NCBI GenBank assembly: GCA_947176605.1
Contig: CAMWRH010000021.1
Location: forward strand, 1 to 42,183
Length of the DNA: 42,183 nucleotides
Origin: an uncultured Porphyromonadaceae bacterium
GTDB lineage: Bacteria > Bacteroidota > Bacteroidia > Bacteroidales > Muribaculaceae
Reading direction: 5' to 3'
The position numbers and the translations under genes are program-made. This document shows, piece by piece, positions 5,938-14,842 of this stretch; the stretch's first letter is position 1; each line of letters begins with the position of its first letter. Under the pieces are notes generated by a model. The model saw only the letters and a program-made list of their open reading frames with translations. It did not search any database and was not told the DNA's origin.

Positions 5938-8076
5938 ATGAACATACTTCGTATGCTGCTCTTAGGAGTGGCGGCACTCCCTATGTGCCTTTTCGCCCAG
6001 GAAGCCAATGATTCAATCCCGGCTGAATGGGAGCGCGAACTTGAACTCAATGAGGTTGTGGTAGTGGCAACCCGTCCGGTTTTGAAACAGTCGCCCGACC
6101 GCATAGTCTACCTTATAAAGAACGACCCCTACGCATTGGGACTGAACGGTGTTCAGGTTCTTGACAGAATTCCCCGCGTCTCCGTGACGAACGATCAGGT
6201 CAGCGTCGCAGGCAAATCCTCTGTAAGATACATCATCGACGGACACCTGCTTGAAATGACCGACGAAGCGATTGCCTTGCGGTTGAAAAATCTCCAGTCT
6301 TCCGGAATTGAGAAGATAGAGCTGCTTACCACACCACCGGCGAAGTATGCCGCCTCCACGAATGTGGCTTACATCAGCATAACCACACGCAACGAGGCTC
6401 TTGGCACACGAGGCAACCTATGGGCCAACGGAACGGTACGCGAGGATTTCAGCTATCTCCTCGGCGGCAACGTCAGCCATACCACCAGAAAGGTGGAGAT
6501 TTCGGCAGATGTTAGCTGGCAAGACATGAAAGGGATTAACGATCTCGACAGGACATATACCTTCTCCGACTATGTGCGTACATCCGACCGCACGAATCAT
6601 TTCACAAACCGTTCCCTTGGTGCAAACGGACTGTTCAAATATAAGTTTAATGACCGTATCAGTGCGGGTGCCATCGTCAACTTCAGTACCATGAGGTTCA
6701 AAAGCAATCTGTTGGATGAAACAATAGATAACGGTGTTGCATATTATTCCCGCAATCTCTCGCCGGCGAAACCGAACAACGCAATCACGCTTACGGCATT
6801 CGGTGATTGGTCTATAGACTCCAAAGGCAAGATGCTGAGCCTTACTTACAATTTCTTCAACCGCCATACCCAGTCATTTTCCGATGTTACGACATGGCAG
6901 AATGAGAGTGACCCCACAAGGCTTACTGATGACGGCACAAACAAGTACCGGATACATTCTGTCAAACTTGATGCCGCCCTGCCATTTACCGCCTTCAGAA
7001 TGGACGCCGGAGCTGCATATACAGGTGTCAATAACAATACAGACCTTAAGGTTTCCGATTTAATGGATGGTAATTGGATAATCAATTCCTTGCAGAGCAA
7101 CACTTTTAAATACGACGAGAAGACAGCCGCCGTCTATGTAAGCGCGGAGAAAAGCTTCTCCAATTCATTCTTTGGTAAACTCGGACTCCGTTATGAGCAC
7201 ACGGATGTCAAGGGAATCCAGATGATTGACAATATGCGCCATGACAAAAGTTACGGCTACCTGTTCCCGTCACTCAATCTTAGCTGGAACTCGCAGAAAG
7301 CAGGACGTTTCTCTCTATCATATTCTATGGGCATAACACGTCCTAACTTCGGTGATCTGAACCCGTTCAGATATTATACCACAGTGAGCGACTGGTTCTC
7401 AGGCAATCCGGATCTTGACCCAAGCATTTCCCATAACGCCGAGATAAACTATAGTTTCAAAGGTGTTTATGCTGTGATTTACAACTCATACAACCATAAT
7501 GCCATCGGCAATATAACAAGATTCAATGCCGACGGAAGCCAATACACCCTTCCCGAGAATTGCCTCAACACCAACAAGACCGGTCTGTATGCCTCTTACA
7601 ACCGTTCGCTGTTCTCATGGTGGAATCTAAAACTCGGTGGAGAAGTGTTTTATTCGTTCGCCAAATCCAAAGTGCCGGATTTCAAGGAAGCGAACGACCA
7701 TGGCTGGAGCGGCAAGCTCGAACTAAACACATCGTGGATGCTGAACAGACAGAAGACTCTTATATTCAATCTCCGTTTCAGCCATTATTTCCCATGGAAA
7801 GACAGGATGATACATTACTCGTCAATATCTCTAATCGGTTGCGACATCCGTTATTCGCTTCTTAACAATCGCCTTAATCTTGCCCTCGCGGTTAATGATC
7901 CTTTCGGCTGGAATATCACGAAATCGAAGGCATACTATAACAATTATGTCGTAAATACTCGAAATGACGTACATTCACATGCGTTCACATTCAGAGTGTC
8001 TTGGTCTTTCGGCGGCAACAAGGTTAACAATGTTTATCGAGACTCCAAGGAACGAGAATCCAATCGTTCCTACTAG
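5938..8076 (+). CDS. Outer-membrane beta-barrel protein, TonB-receptor-like
   Basis: A 712-aa exported protein with a signal peptide ending near LFAQ. An N-terminal plug-like domain (VVVVATRPVLKQSPDRIVYLI..., RYIIDGHLLEMT, IEKIELLTTPPAKYAAS) precedes a ~550-residue barrel rich in alternating aromatic strands (LFPSLNLSWNSQ, INYSFKGVYAVIYN). The final residues after the strand FTFRVSWSFGG form a polar tail rather than ending on a Phe/Tyr. The usual N-terminal carboxypeptidase-regulatory-like domain is absent. It is last in the sigma operon and is probably its main output: an outer-membrane transporter or envelope-remodelling protein. Substrate unknown. Confidence 0.8.
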   Translation: MNILRMLLLGVAALPMCLFAQEANDSIPAEWERELELNEVVVVATRPVLKQSPDRIVYLIKNDPYALGLNGVQVLDRIPRVSVTNDQVSVAGKSSVRYIIDGHLLEMTDEAIALRLKNLQSSGIEKIELLTTPPAKYAASTNVAYISITTRNEALGTRGNLWANGTVREDFSYLLGGNVSHTTRKVEISADVSWQDMKGINDLDRTYTFSDYVRTSDRTNHFTNRSLGANGLFKYKFNDRISAGAIVNFSTMRFKSNLLDETIDNGVAYYSRNLSPAKPNNAITLTAFGDWSIDSKGKMLSLTYNFFNRHTQSFSDVTTWQNESDPTRLTDDGTNKYRIHSVKLDAALPFTAFRMDAGAAYTGVNNNTDLKVSDLMDGNWIINSLQSNTFKYDEKTAAVYVSAEKSFSNSFFGKLGLRYEHTDVKGIQMIDNMRHDKSYGYLFPSLNLSWNSQKAGRFSLSYSMGITRPNFGDLNPFRYYTTVSDWFSGNPDLDPSISHNAEINYSFKGVYAVIYNSYNHNAIGNITRFNADGSQYTLPENCLNTNKTGLYASYNRSLFSWWNLKLGGEVFYSFAKSKVPDFKEANDHGWSGKLELNTSWMLNRQKTLIFNLRFSHYFPWKDRMIHYSSISLIGCDIRYSLLNNRLNLALAVNDPFGWNITKSKAYYNNYVVNTRNDVHSHAFTFRVSWSFGGNKVNNVYRDSKERESNRSY

Positions 8077-8192
8077 GCGATAACTATTTCATTAATAAGC
8101 CTTATATTGGTCTAAATCGTTCTATAATTTATACCTATAAATACCGAATCCCTGATTAAGATCAATCAACAAGCAATTGTTGACGACAGAAA

Positions 8193-8242
8193 TAAAGCCA
8201 TGTTGCATAGATACAAATTTCAATGCAACATGGCTTTAATTA
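8193..8242. terminator. Strong bidirectional terminator between convergent operons
   Basis: A perfect 16-bp inverted repeat (8193-8208 with 8223-8238; loop of 14) flanked by A/T-rich sequence on both sides. It lies between the ends of the sigma operon (plus) and the susC/susD operon (minus). The rest of 8077-8349 shows nothing else. Confidence 0.75.
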
Positions 8243-8349
8243 AATACAGCTCTTAGCTGCCGGGAATACGACGAAACGAACGACAGGAGGATGTTGATTG
8301 TTACTTACCGGCAAGGTCCGCGGATTTGAAATCAGTGATTATTTCGTAA

Positions 8350-10170
8350 TCAGTAATTATAGTTCTGCTTAAGGGTGCCGTTGTAGGCATCAATTTCACA
8401 CTGCGGTATCGGCTGGGCATATGCACGCTCTCCCTGATAGACGAGAGTGCCGTAGCGGGTCTTTCCATATACCTCTATCTCATTGGGGAGGATTTCCCAG
8501 CGGCGCACATCATACCACCACTGCCCCTCGGCAAACAGTTCGGCCCAGCGCTCATAGCGGATCACATCGTGGGCCAGGAGGTCGGAGGGGTTGTTGGCGG
8601 CAGCCGGTGTGGCGGCCGTCAGCGACACATAGTCCACCGGCGACGCCTGGTCGGGAGCGTAGCCGTAGGCACGGCGATGCACTTTGTTGACGTATTCCAG
8701 CGCCGTAGCGGCATCCGTCGGAGCGATGGCCTCGGCATAGAGCAGATAGATGTCGGCCAGACGCACAACGGGGATATTCGCCGGATTCGATGAGCCGATC
8801 ATCAGCTCGGTACCCTGCAGATTGGTAAACTTACGCGGAGAGAAATAATAGTGGGCCGTCACACCGAGGTCAACGGCCTCGGGGGAGCGGTCGTACCATA
8901 CGTCGCGGCCTCGCGGATCCTTGAAGGTATCGAAATAAGGCTGCCCACCGGCTATGAAGAGTCGCGGGTCGCAGAGCTGACGGTCGCGCACCTCCCTGCT
9001 GCGGCGGGTATAGTCCGGGTCGAGGATCCAGGGATAGTTGTCGACTGACATTGCCGCACGACTGTCGTAATCCCCGTTTACCACGCGCACCGGAGGTATC
9101 TCAAGCGGATAACCGAAACGCTGCACGGAATAGTCATGTAGGAAATTGTTACCCCATCCTCCGTTGTTCTGAGTGGCCAGTTCATCGCCCGGTGCGGGAG
9201 GATTCTTCCAGCGCAGGTCGAGGGTGCAGAACCACGGAGCCATCACCAGCTGCATACCGCTCCCCGAAGTAAAGCCGGCCCATGGCCCCTCCTGCTTCGG
9301 ATTGGTGGTCATGTCGATTTCATAGAGGGTCTCGCGGTTGAACTCATGAGCCTCATCGGCAAAGAAGGATTTGCTGTAAGTGTCATAATCCAGCAGCGAT
9401 GCTCCCGAATTGCCGATTATGTCGCGGAGCACCTCCACCGCCTCCTGCGGACGGCGTGCCTGCATCAGCGACTTGGCCAGCATCCCCTTCGCGGCCCATT
9501 CCGTCGCGCGGGTCTTGTCGGAGTTATGCCCGCTCAGAAGTTCGGCTGCCTCGCGGAAAGTGGAGATGGTGAAATCCCAGGTCTCCATCACCCCGGCACG
9601 CTGCGGGCTCATCTCCCCTATCGACTCAGGCACGGCGGATATCAGCGGAAATCCCAGCCCGCCGTCTTTGGATTCCAGTTCGAAAAAGATCTGTGCGTGC
9701 CAATAGGCCAGGCCGCGCATGAAAAGCGCCTGCCCGCGGCGGTAGCGGAGTTCAGGCAGTTCCGTCTCCGCTGCATTCGGTTCGTAGGCGTCGCAGGCCT
9801 GTATGGCCGCATTGGAATACTGAATCCAGTTCATGATGGAGGCATAAGCCTCGCGCAGCTTGGTGCAGGATGTGGAGCCGTCGTTGGCCAGGAGCATAGT
9901 GCGGGAGTCATAGTCACCGTAGAGGTCATGGGTCTTGTCGAGAAGATACATGATCTGCGGAAACCAGTAGAAACCGTATAGCCCGTAGCCGTGACCGCCG
10001 GCATAGGCGGCATTCAGCAGCAGGTCGACATGCTCCATGTTGGTCGGGAAATTATCCGGCGATACGGCGGTCTCGTCGGTCACATCAAGATAGTCGGAGC
10101 ATCCCGTCAGCGACGCCGAGAGCATCGCGGCGCATGAGAGGATTGATATGGATTTTATGATGCGTTTCAT
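8350..10170 (-). CDS. SusD/RagB-family outer-membrane glycan-binding lipoprotein
   Basis: A 606-aa lipoprotein with signal peptide and lipobox LTGC (Cys24) followed by SDYLDV, the usual SusD start. TPR-like helices and the closing signature RYERWAELFAEGQWWYDVRRW near the C-terminus are typical of the family. It forms the lid over its SusC partner, encoded 11 bp upstream, and holds oligosaccharides for import. With GH87 and GH97 enzymes across the intergenic region, the ligand is probably an alpha-glucan (inference). Confidence 0.95.
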   Translation of the reverse strand: MKRIIKSISILSCAAMLSASLTGCSDYLDVTDETAVSPDNFPTNMEHVDLLLNAAYAGGHGYGLYGFYWFPQIMYLLDKTHDLYGDYDSRTMLLANDGSTSCTKLREAYASIMNWIQYSNAAIQACDAYEPNAAETELPELRYRRGQALFMRGLAYWHAQIFFELESKDGGLGFPLISAVPESIGEMSPQRAGVMETWDFTISTFREAAELLSGHNSDKTRATEWAAKGMLAKSLMQARRPQEAVEVLRDIIGNSGASLLDYDTYSKSFFADEAHEFNRETLYEIDMTTNPKQEGPWAGFTSGSGMQLVMAPWFCTLDLRWKNPPAPGDELATQNNGGWGNNFLHDYSVQRFGYPLEIPPVRVVNGDYDSRAAMSVDNYPWILDPDYTRRSREVRDRQLCDPRLFIAGGQPYFDTFKDPRGRDVWYDRSPEAVDLGVTAHYYFSPRKFTNLQGTELMIGSSNPANIPVVRLADIYLLYAEAIAPTDAATALEYVNKVHRRAYGYAPDQASPVDYVSLTAATPAAANNPSDLLAHDVIRYERWAELFAEGQWWYDVRRWEILPNEIEVYGKTRYGTLVYQGERAYAQPIPQCEIDAYNGTLKQNYNY

Positions 10171-10181
10171 CTTTATCGAAT

Positions 10182-13100
10182 TTAGAAATTAAGGTCAAGA
10201 CCGAATGAGTACAGGCGTGAGGGGACATAGCGGTTGTAGGTGTCGACGCCGCGGGCCGTCATCGATGTGCCGGCGTTGCCGGATGTGGCGGTCGAGGTGC
10301 CGCTGATCTCCGGGTCGATACCCGAGTACTTCGTGATGGTAAAGAGGTTCTGGGCCGAGAAATAGACCCTGATCTTGCTTACCACCTTGCGCCAATCGGC
10401 GGGGAGCGGCACGGAATATCCCACCACGAGATTCTTCAGTTTCAGATAGTCGCCCCTTTCCACCCAGAAGGATGAGACGGTGCCGAAGTTGGCGGAGGGG
10501 TCGCCGATCCAAGCTCCGGTCTCGTCGAGGTATCCGCAACGGGGCTGGTCGGTCAGACCGTTGTCGCCGAAGAAGGAGTTCTTATAGATGTCGAGGGTGG
10601 TGTTGCCGTCGGTGCCGAATGTCTGTGTATACTGCTTCACGCCATTATAGATGTCGAATCCCGTGGCAGCCTGAAAGAGTGCGGTCAGATCGAACCCCTT
10701 CCACTGTGCCGAGAGGTTGAGACCCCATGTGGCTTTCGGCCACGGGTTGCCGATATAAGTCTTGCAGTTCTCATCGACGTAACCCTGCCCCATGTCGTCG
10801 AAGATGATATCGCCTACGCCGGTGTTCTGCCGCCAGTAGTAGGGATGTCCGGCGGCCTGGGCCTTGGCATTGTATTCATCCACCTGTTCCTGCGACTGGA
10901 AGAGCCCCAGAGCGCGGTATCCCCAGAGTTCACCCATGGAGCGGCCATTCTCGGTGCGGTTGATTCCGTCCGGACTCATCAGCGGAGCCGCACCTTCGGT
11001 GCCAAGCTCCTTGATTTCGTTCTTGTTGAAGGCCACGTTGAGAGCCACGCTGTAATTGAATCCGCGAAGCTGCTGCTGCCAGTTGAGCGTGAATTCATGA
11101 CCGATGTTCGACACACGGCCGATATTGATCGGCATCGTGTTGGTGGCGCCGTCGTAGTACCAGTTGATACCCGAACCCAGCGGCACGATCTTCCAGTAGA
11201 GCATGTCGCGAGTCTGACGGTTGTAGAAGTCATATGTGAAGCGCAGGCGGTCGGAGAAGAACGCGAGGTCAAGACCGAGGTCGAACTGATGGATTTCCTC
11301 CCATTTGATGTCCTGGTTGGGCACCTTATAGTTGGCCCATCCGGAGACCTCGTTGTTGCCGCCGAAGTTGTACATAATCTGGTCGCCTACGTAGGAGCGC
11401 GTGTACAGGAACTGCGCTATTCCGTCGTTGCCGAGGATACCGTAGCTTGTGCGTATCTTGGCATCGGAGAGCCAGCTGACGTTATCGCGCAGGAATGATT
11501 CCGAGATGGCACGCCACATGACGTTGACCGAGGGGAATGTGCCCCAGCGGTTGTTGCGGCCGAAGCGGTCGGAGCCGTCGCGACGCAGGTTGAATGTCAG
11601 ATAATAGCGGCTGTCAAAATTGAAGTTGATTCGACCGAAGAACGACATCGAGCGACCGACACCCGGAGAGTCCGACGCCTCCTTATTCGTATTCGAAGAG
11701 AGATTGAGCGACCATGCCTCGTCGACCGGGAAATCTATTGCGCGCACATAATTGTAGTAGGCATCGTAGGATGTGGCTTCAGAGCCGATCATCGCCTTGA
11801 GGTAATACTTCTCCGCAAATGTCTTCTCAAATGTGAGGGTGGCATTGTAGGTGAGTTCGCGCGAATGCCCGGCACGCGATTCCATGTAGGCGCTCTCTTT
11901 GACTGCGCGGAAGTCAATGGCCTCGGAAAATATGCGTGTGGCCAGTGAAGAGATTTTGGCGGCACCGTTGACGTGGAGAGTCAGCTCCGGGATGAAGCGC
12001 ACGTCGAGGTATCCGAGCAGGTCGAATCCATAGGTACTCCCCTTCTGATGATACGACATCTCATTGCCATAGAGGTTTGGGCCGTTGAGATAGAACGGGG
12101 TCTGGGCGAAATTGCCGTCCTCATCGAGAGGATTCATTGTCGGGACCGTGCGGAACGGGACGGCGTTAGTATATATCGAATATACCTTCGTAGGATTGGT
12201 ATTGATGAAATTCGCGTAGGAAGAAGTGCCTACGGATATCCATTTGTTGATATCCCAGTCTACATTGGTGCGGAATGAGAAGCGCTGCGCCTTCGAATCG
12301 AGGTATACACCCTTCTCATCGTAGAAGCCACCCGAAAGATAATAGCGCAGAGCATCCGAGCCGCCGGAGAGGGAAAGATTGTACTCCTGCTCGTGTCCGT
12401 TGCCGTACATCACGTCCATCCAGTCGCAGTCCGGGAGTTCGGAAGCCGATTCCACGGCATCCTGGGCGAGGATGTCGACCCCCATCAGTCCTTTGACGGC
12501 AATGAATTCATCGCGGTTAAGAAGCCTTATTCCCGACGACTGCCGGCGTATGCCGTATCGTGCTGTGATGTTGAGGTTTGTGCGCCCTTTCGAGCCTCGC
12601 TTAGTAGTGACGAGGATCACGCCTCCGGCAGCCTCGGCACCGTAGATGGCGCATGATCCGGCATCCTTGAGCACCTCGATGCTCTCGATGTCGTTGGTAT
12701 TGAAACTGAAACCGGTGGCCTGCTTCACACCGTCGACGATGTAGAGCGGAGCCATACCGTTGACCGATCCGGCTCCACGGATGATTATATCCGGGGCCTC
12801 GCCCGGATTGCCGGTGGATTTAGTGACCGACACACCGGCCGCCATTCCGGCCAGGGCATCGGCTACGGATGATGTCGAGAAATCCTTGATTGATTCTCCC
12901 TTGACTGTAGAGATAGCGCCCGTGATTTCGGAGCGCTTCATTGTGCCATAGCCCACGACCACAAGTTCATCGAGATTTCTTGAATCTTCGCGGAGAGTGA
13001 AGTCGTAGACCTTTCTGTCTTTTGAAACCGGAAGGGATGCCGACGTGAAACCCACGTAGGATACCTTGATTGACTTGCCGCCGTCGGTGTCGATCGAAAA

Positions 13101-13274
13101 TTTACCGTCGATATCGGTAGATGTGGCTTTCGAAGTCCCGGCTACGAATACCGTGGCCCCGATCAGGGGTTCGCCTGACTCGTCGAGCACGGTTCCGGTC
13201 ACCACTTCAGCCAGCATGGCCGATGGCACTGCGGCCATAGTGGCGGTCAGAAGAAGTTGTTGCAAGCGTTTCAT
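10182..13274 (-). CDS. SusC/RagA-family TonB-linked outer-membrane transporter
   Basis: A 1030-aa exported transporter. After the signal peptide comes a carboxypeptidase-regulatory-like domain (GTVLDESGEPLIGATVFVAGTSK, about residues 25-95), then the SusC signature with TonB-box-like segment (LDELVVVGYGTMKRSEITGAIS), the plug (DIIIRGAGSVNGMAPLYIVDGVK, IESIEVLKDAGSCAIYGAEAAGGVILVTTK) and a long 22-strand-type barrel ending in YSFGLDLNF with terminal Phe. It imports oligosaccharides using TonB energy, with SusD as lid. Confidence 0.96.
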   Translation of the reverse strand: MKRLQQLLLTATMAAVPSAMLAEVVTGTVLDESGEPLIGATVFVAGTSKATSTDIDGKFSIDTDGGKSIKVSYVGFTSASLPVSKDRKVYDFTLREDSRNLDELVVVGYGTMKRSEITGAISTVKGESIKDFSTSSVADALAGMAAGVSVTKSTGNPGEAPDIIIRGAGSVNGMAPLYIVDGVKQATGFSFNTNDIESIEVLKDAGSCAIYGAEAAGGVILVTTKRGSKGRTNLNITARYGIRRQSSGIRLLNRDEFIAVKGLMGVDILAQDAVESASELPDCDWMDVMYGNGHEQEYNLSLSGGSDALRYYLSGGFYDEKGVYLDSKAQRFSFRTNVDWDINKWISVGTSSYANFINTNPTKVYSIYTNAVPFRTVPTMNPLDEDGNFAQTPFYLNGPNLYGNEMSYHQKGSTYGFDLLGYLDVRFIPELTLHVNGAAKISSLATRIFSEAIDFRAVKESAYMESRAGHSRELTYNATLTFEKTFAEKYYLKAMIGSEATSYDAYYNYVRAIDFPVDEAWSLNLSSNTNKEASDSPGVGRSMSFFGRINFNFDSRYYLTFNLRRDGSDRFGRNNRWGTFPSVNVMWRAISESFLRDNVSWLSDAKIRTSYGILGNDGIAQFLYTRSYVGDQIMYNFGGNNEVSGWANYKVPNQDIKWEEIHQFDLGLDLAFFSDRLRFTYDFYNRQTRDMLYWKIVPLGSGINWYYDGATNTMPINIGRVSNIGHEFTLNWQQQLRGFNYSVALNVAFNKNEIKELGTEGAAPLMSPDGINRTENGRSMGELWGYRALGLFQSQEQVDEYNAKAQAAGHPYYWRQNTGVGDIIFDDMGQGYVDENCKTYIGNPWPKATWGLNLSAQWKGFDLTALFQAATGFDIYNGVKQYTQTFGTDGNTTLDIYKNSFFGDNGLTDQPRCGYLDETGAWIGDPSANFGTVSSFWVERGDYLKLKNLVVGYSVPLPADWRKVVSKIRVYFSAQNLFTITKYSGIDPEISGTSTATSGNAGTSMTARGVDTYNRYVPSRLYSFGLDLNF

Positions 13275-13302
13275 GTGGATGATAAGGTTTTGATTAAAGA
13301 GA

Positions 13303-13341
13303 TGCCGGGGCGGGATTGCTGAGCACCAACCCGCCCCGGCA
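13303..13341 (-). promoter_or_regulatory. GC-rich hairpin between the secreted-protein gene and susC
   Basis: Perfect 12-bp inverted repeat (13303-13314 with 13330-13341, loop of 15) in the 87-bp gap. On the minus strand it is followed by TCTCTTT, a weak U-tail, so partial termination or protection of the upstream message end is possible, setting different levels for the secreted protein and for SusC/SusD. Confidence 0.5.
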
Positions 13342-13361
13342 AAGGTGAAATGTATTATCGA

Positions 13362-14234
13362 TTACTTCAGCACCACCTTGCGGGCCTTCGCCCCCTGGCG
13401 CACAATGTAGAGACCCTGAGCGGGATTCTCCACACGGATACCCTGGATATTGTAGTATTCCACGGGAGCGTCGGCATCGTCGCCGCCGATAATGCTCACG
13501 CCGTTTGTGCCGATGAGCTGATCCCAGAACTGCGGCATGGCGTACCCTTTGTCGGCGATTTCGGCATCATTGCCTTCGAATGGTACGCACTCGAAGTCGT
13601 CGAAGTAGAAATCGGCTCCGGTCTTGGTGCCGGTGTAGGGAGCGGTGCGGAACCATAGGTTGGTGATCGGAGCGGCGATGGCATCCCACCATTCCTCACC
13701 GATGTTGTCGGCCGACCAGCCGAAACCGAAGTGGTTGGCACCGAAGGTCACTGTGGCTCCGGGCTGCATGGCATCGTATCTGTCGGCACCGTCTTCGGTG
13801 TAGAGTCCGAAACAGGTATCCTTGTAGCGTCCCTGCGCGAGCTGGAAGAGATTGAACACGGCACCGTAGATGTTCCCCTCGATGTGGAAGAGGCGTCCGT
13901 CGAGGTTGCCGCCGTTGGAGTAATGCTCGAATCCGGTCACGTCGTTGTTGACGTAGAAGTCGTGGGCCATGCCGCGGCCGAGCACATTAGGATTGCGCGA
14001 AGGATTCTTGAGGGCTGTCTCATATTCAGTGCCGGTCACGTCGATTGCGAAGACGAAAGTCTCGTCGATCTCGAAGTCGTTGTCGGCTGCGAAGCAGTGG
14101 TTGGCCATGTCGTATTTCACGATGAACGAACCGTCTTCGAGTGTCGGGTTGGCCAGGACCACATCGTCCTGCGCCTGAAGTGCGGGAGTTGCCAGCAGAG
14201 CTGCTCCGAGCAGCATAAGGGTAGATTTTTTCAT
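13362..14234 (-). CDS. Secreted beta-sandwich-like protein with C-terminal sorting-like tail
   Basis: A 290-aa protein, first gene of the susC/susD operon. It has a signal peptide (LMLLGAALLATPALQA) and a mature domain of beta character including YFDDFECVPF, a pattern common at the end of jelly-roll carbohydrate-binding modules. The C-terminus (YYNIQGIRVENPAQGLYIVRQG...KVVLK) matches the short beta tail found on many secreted Bacteroidales proteins and shared in form with the GH87 protein here. No catalytic motif is recognised. A surface glycan-binding role, like SusE/SusF, is an inference. Confidence 0.6.
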   Translation of the reverse strand: MKKSTLMLLGAALLATPALQAQDDVVLANPTLEDGSFIVKYDMANHCFAADNDFEIDETFVFAIDVTGTEYETALKNPSRNPNVLGRGMAHDFYVNNDVTGFEHYSNGGNLDGRLFHIEGNIYGAVFNLFQLAQGRYKDTCFGLYTEDGADRYDAMQPGATVTFGANHFGFGWSADNIGEEWWDAIAAPITNLWFRTAPYTGTKTGADFYFDDFECVPFEGNDAEIADKGYAMPQFWDQLIGTNGVSIIGGDDADAPVEYYNIQGIRVENPAQGLYIVRQGAKARKVVLK

Positions 14235-14308
14235 GATTTAAAATTTTAAGTTATGGATGTGTCGGGTCTGATATGAAAATCCGATGCCCGGTCCGTGAAT
14301 CGGACGCT

Positions 14309-14340
14309 CAAAATTACTATTATGCCGCGGGGAGGCGAAA
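14309..14340 (-). promoter_or_regulatory. Promoter of the secreted protein-susC-susD operon
   Basis: Minus-strand TTTC (14337-14340), 20-bp spacer, TAATTTTG (14309-14316). The predicted start is near 14302, leaving a leader of about 68 nt that contains a small hairpin GTCCG-N5-CGGAC (14291-14305). Confidence 0.65.
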
Positions 14341-14621
14341 CGTTATTCCGATAATATAGCCAAGTATAGCGTTATATTTTGCGATGATGCTGATATTCAA
14401 CATAATGACATGTGCGGCTTATGTAAAAAATATAAGTGATTTCAGATAATACCGATGCCCTGTGCGGCATGTGCCAAGCGAGGCGGCATTCCGGAGGATG
14501 GCAATATTTATGTTACCCCTCAAGGAAGCTATAATTCAATAAATCAGGCAATTGATTTTGCAATCTACTATATTGCGCCCACAGGGAGGGTGAAAAGGTG
14601 ATTTTTCAGCTAAAAATCATT

Positions 14622-14629
14622 TATTTTTG
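14622..14629 (+). promoter_or_regulatory. Candidate -7 element for the GH87 gene
   Basis: TATTTTTG matches TAnnTTTG but the -33 region is poor, as expected for a promoter needing an activator. It predicts a leader of about 205 nt, which holds the repeats at 14734-14830. Confidence 0.4.
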
Positions 14630-14733
14630 TAGAGCCGCCCGGCAGCCCGCCGGTGGGGATGAAGGTTACATTCCCTCTCCACGACCCCCGATTCCGGCGG
14701 CACTTCAGCATCAAATCCCAACTCCAAATTCCC

Positions 14734-14830
14734 AATTCCTCCCTCCTCATTCCTCCTGCGGCGGTCGCGACAGGTCGCGACCCTACAACAGAATTCCTAA
14801 TTCCTACCTCCTCATTCCTAATTCCTAATT
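14734..14830. repeat. AATTCCT-type heptamer repeats and palindrome before the GH87 gene
   Basis: A 21-bp unit (AATTCCT, one variable base, then CCTCCTCATTCCT) occurs at 14734-14754 and 14799-14819, with extra AATTCCT units around the second copy. Between them lies a palindrome, GGTCGCGAC (14763-14771), AG, GTCGCGACC (14774-14782). The stretch is non-coding. The remainder of 14341-14620 is AT-rich with nothing else recognised. Confidence 0.7.
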
Positions 14831-14842
14831 ATTACCATCATC

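Noticed and set aside
13731-14249. 172-codon plus-strand frame opposite the secreted-protein gene
   Set aside because: Shadow of a minus-strand gene with a clear signal peptide and sorting-like tail; no promoter or start site supports the plus frame.
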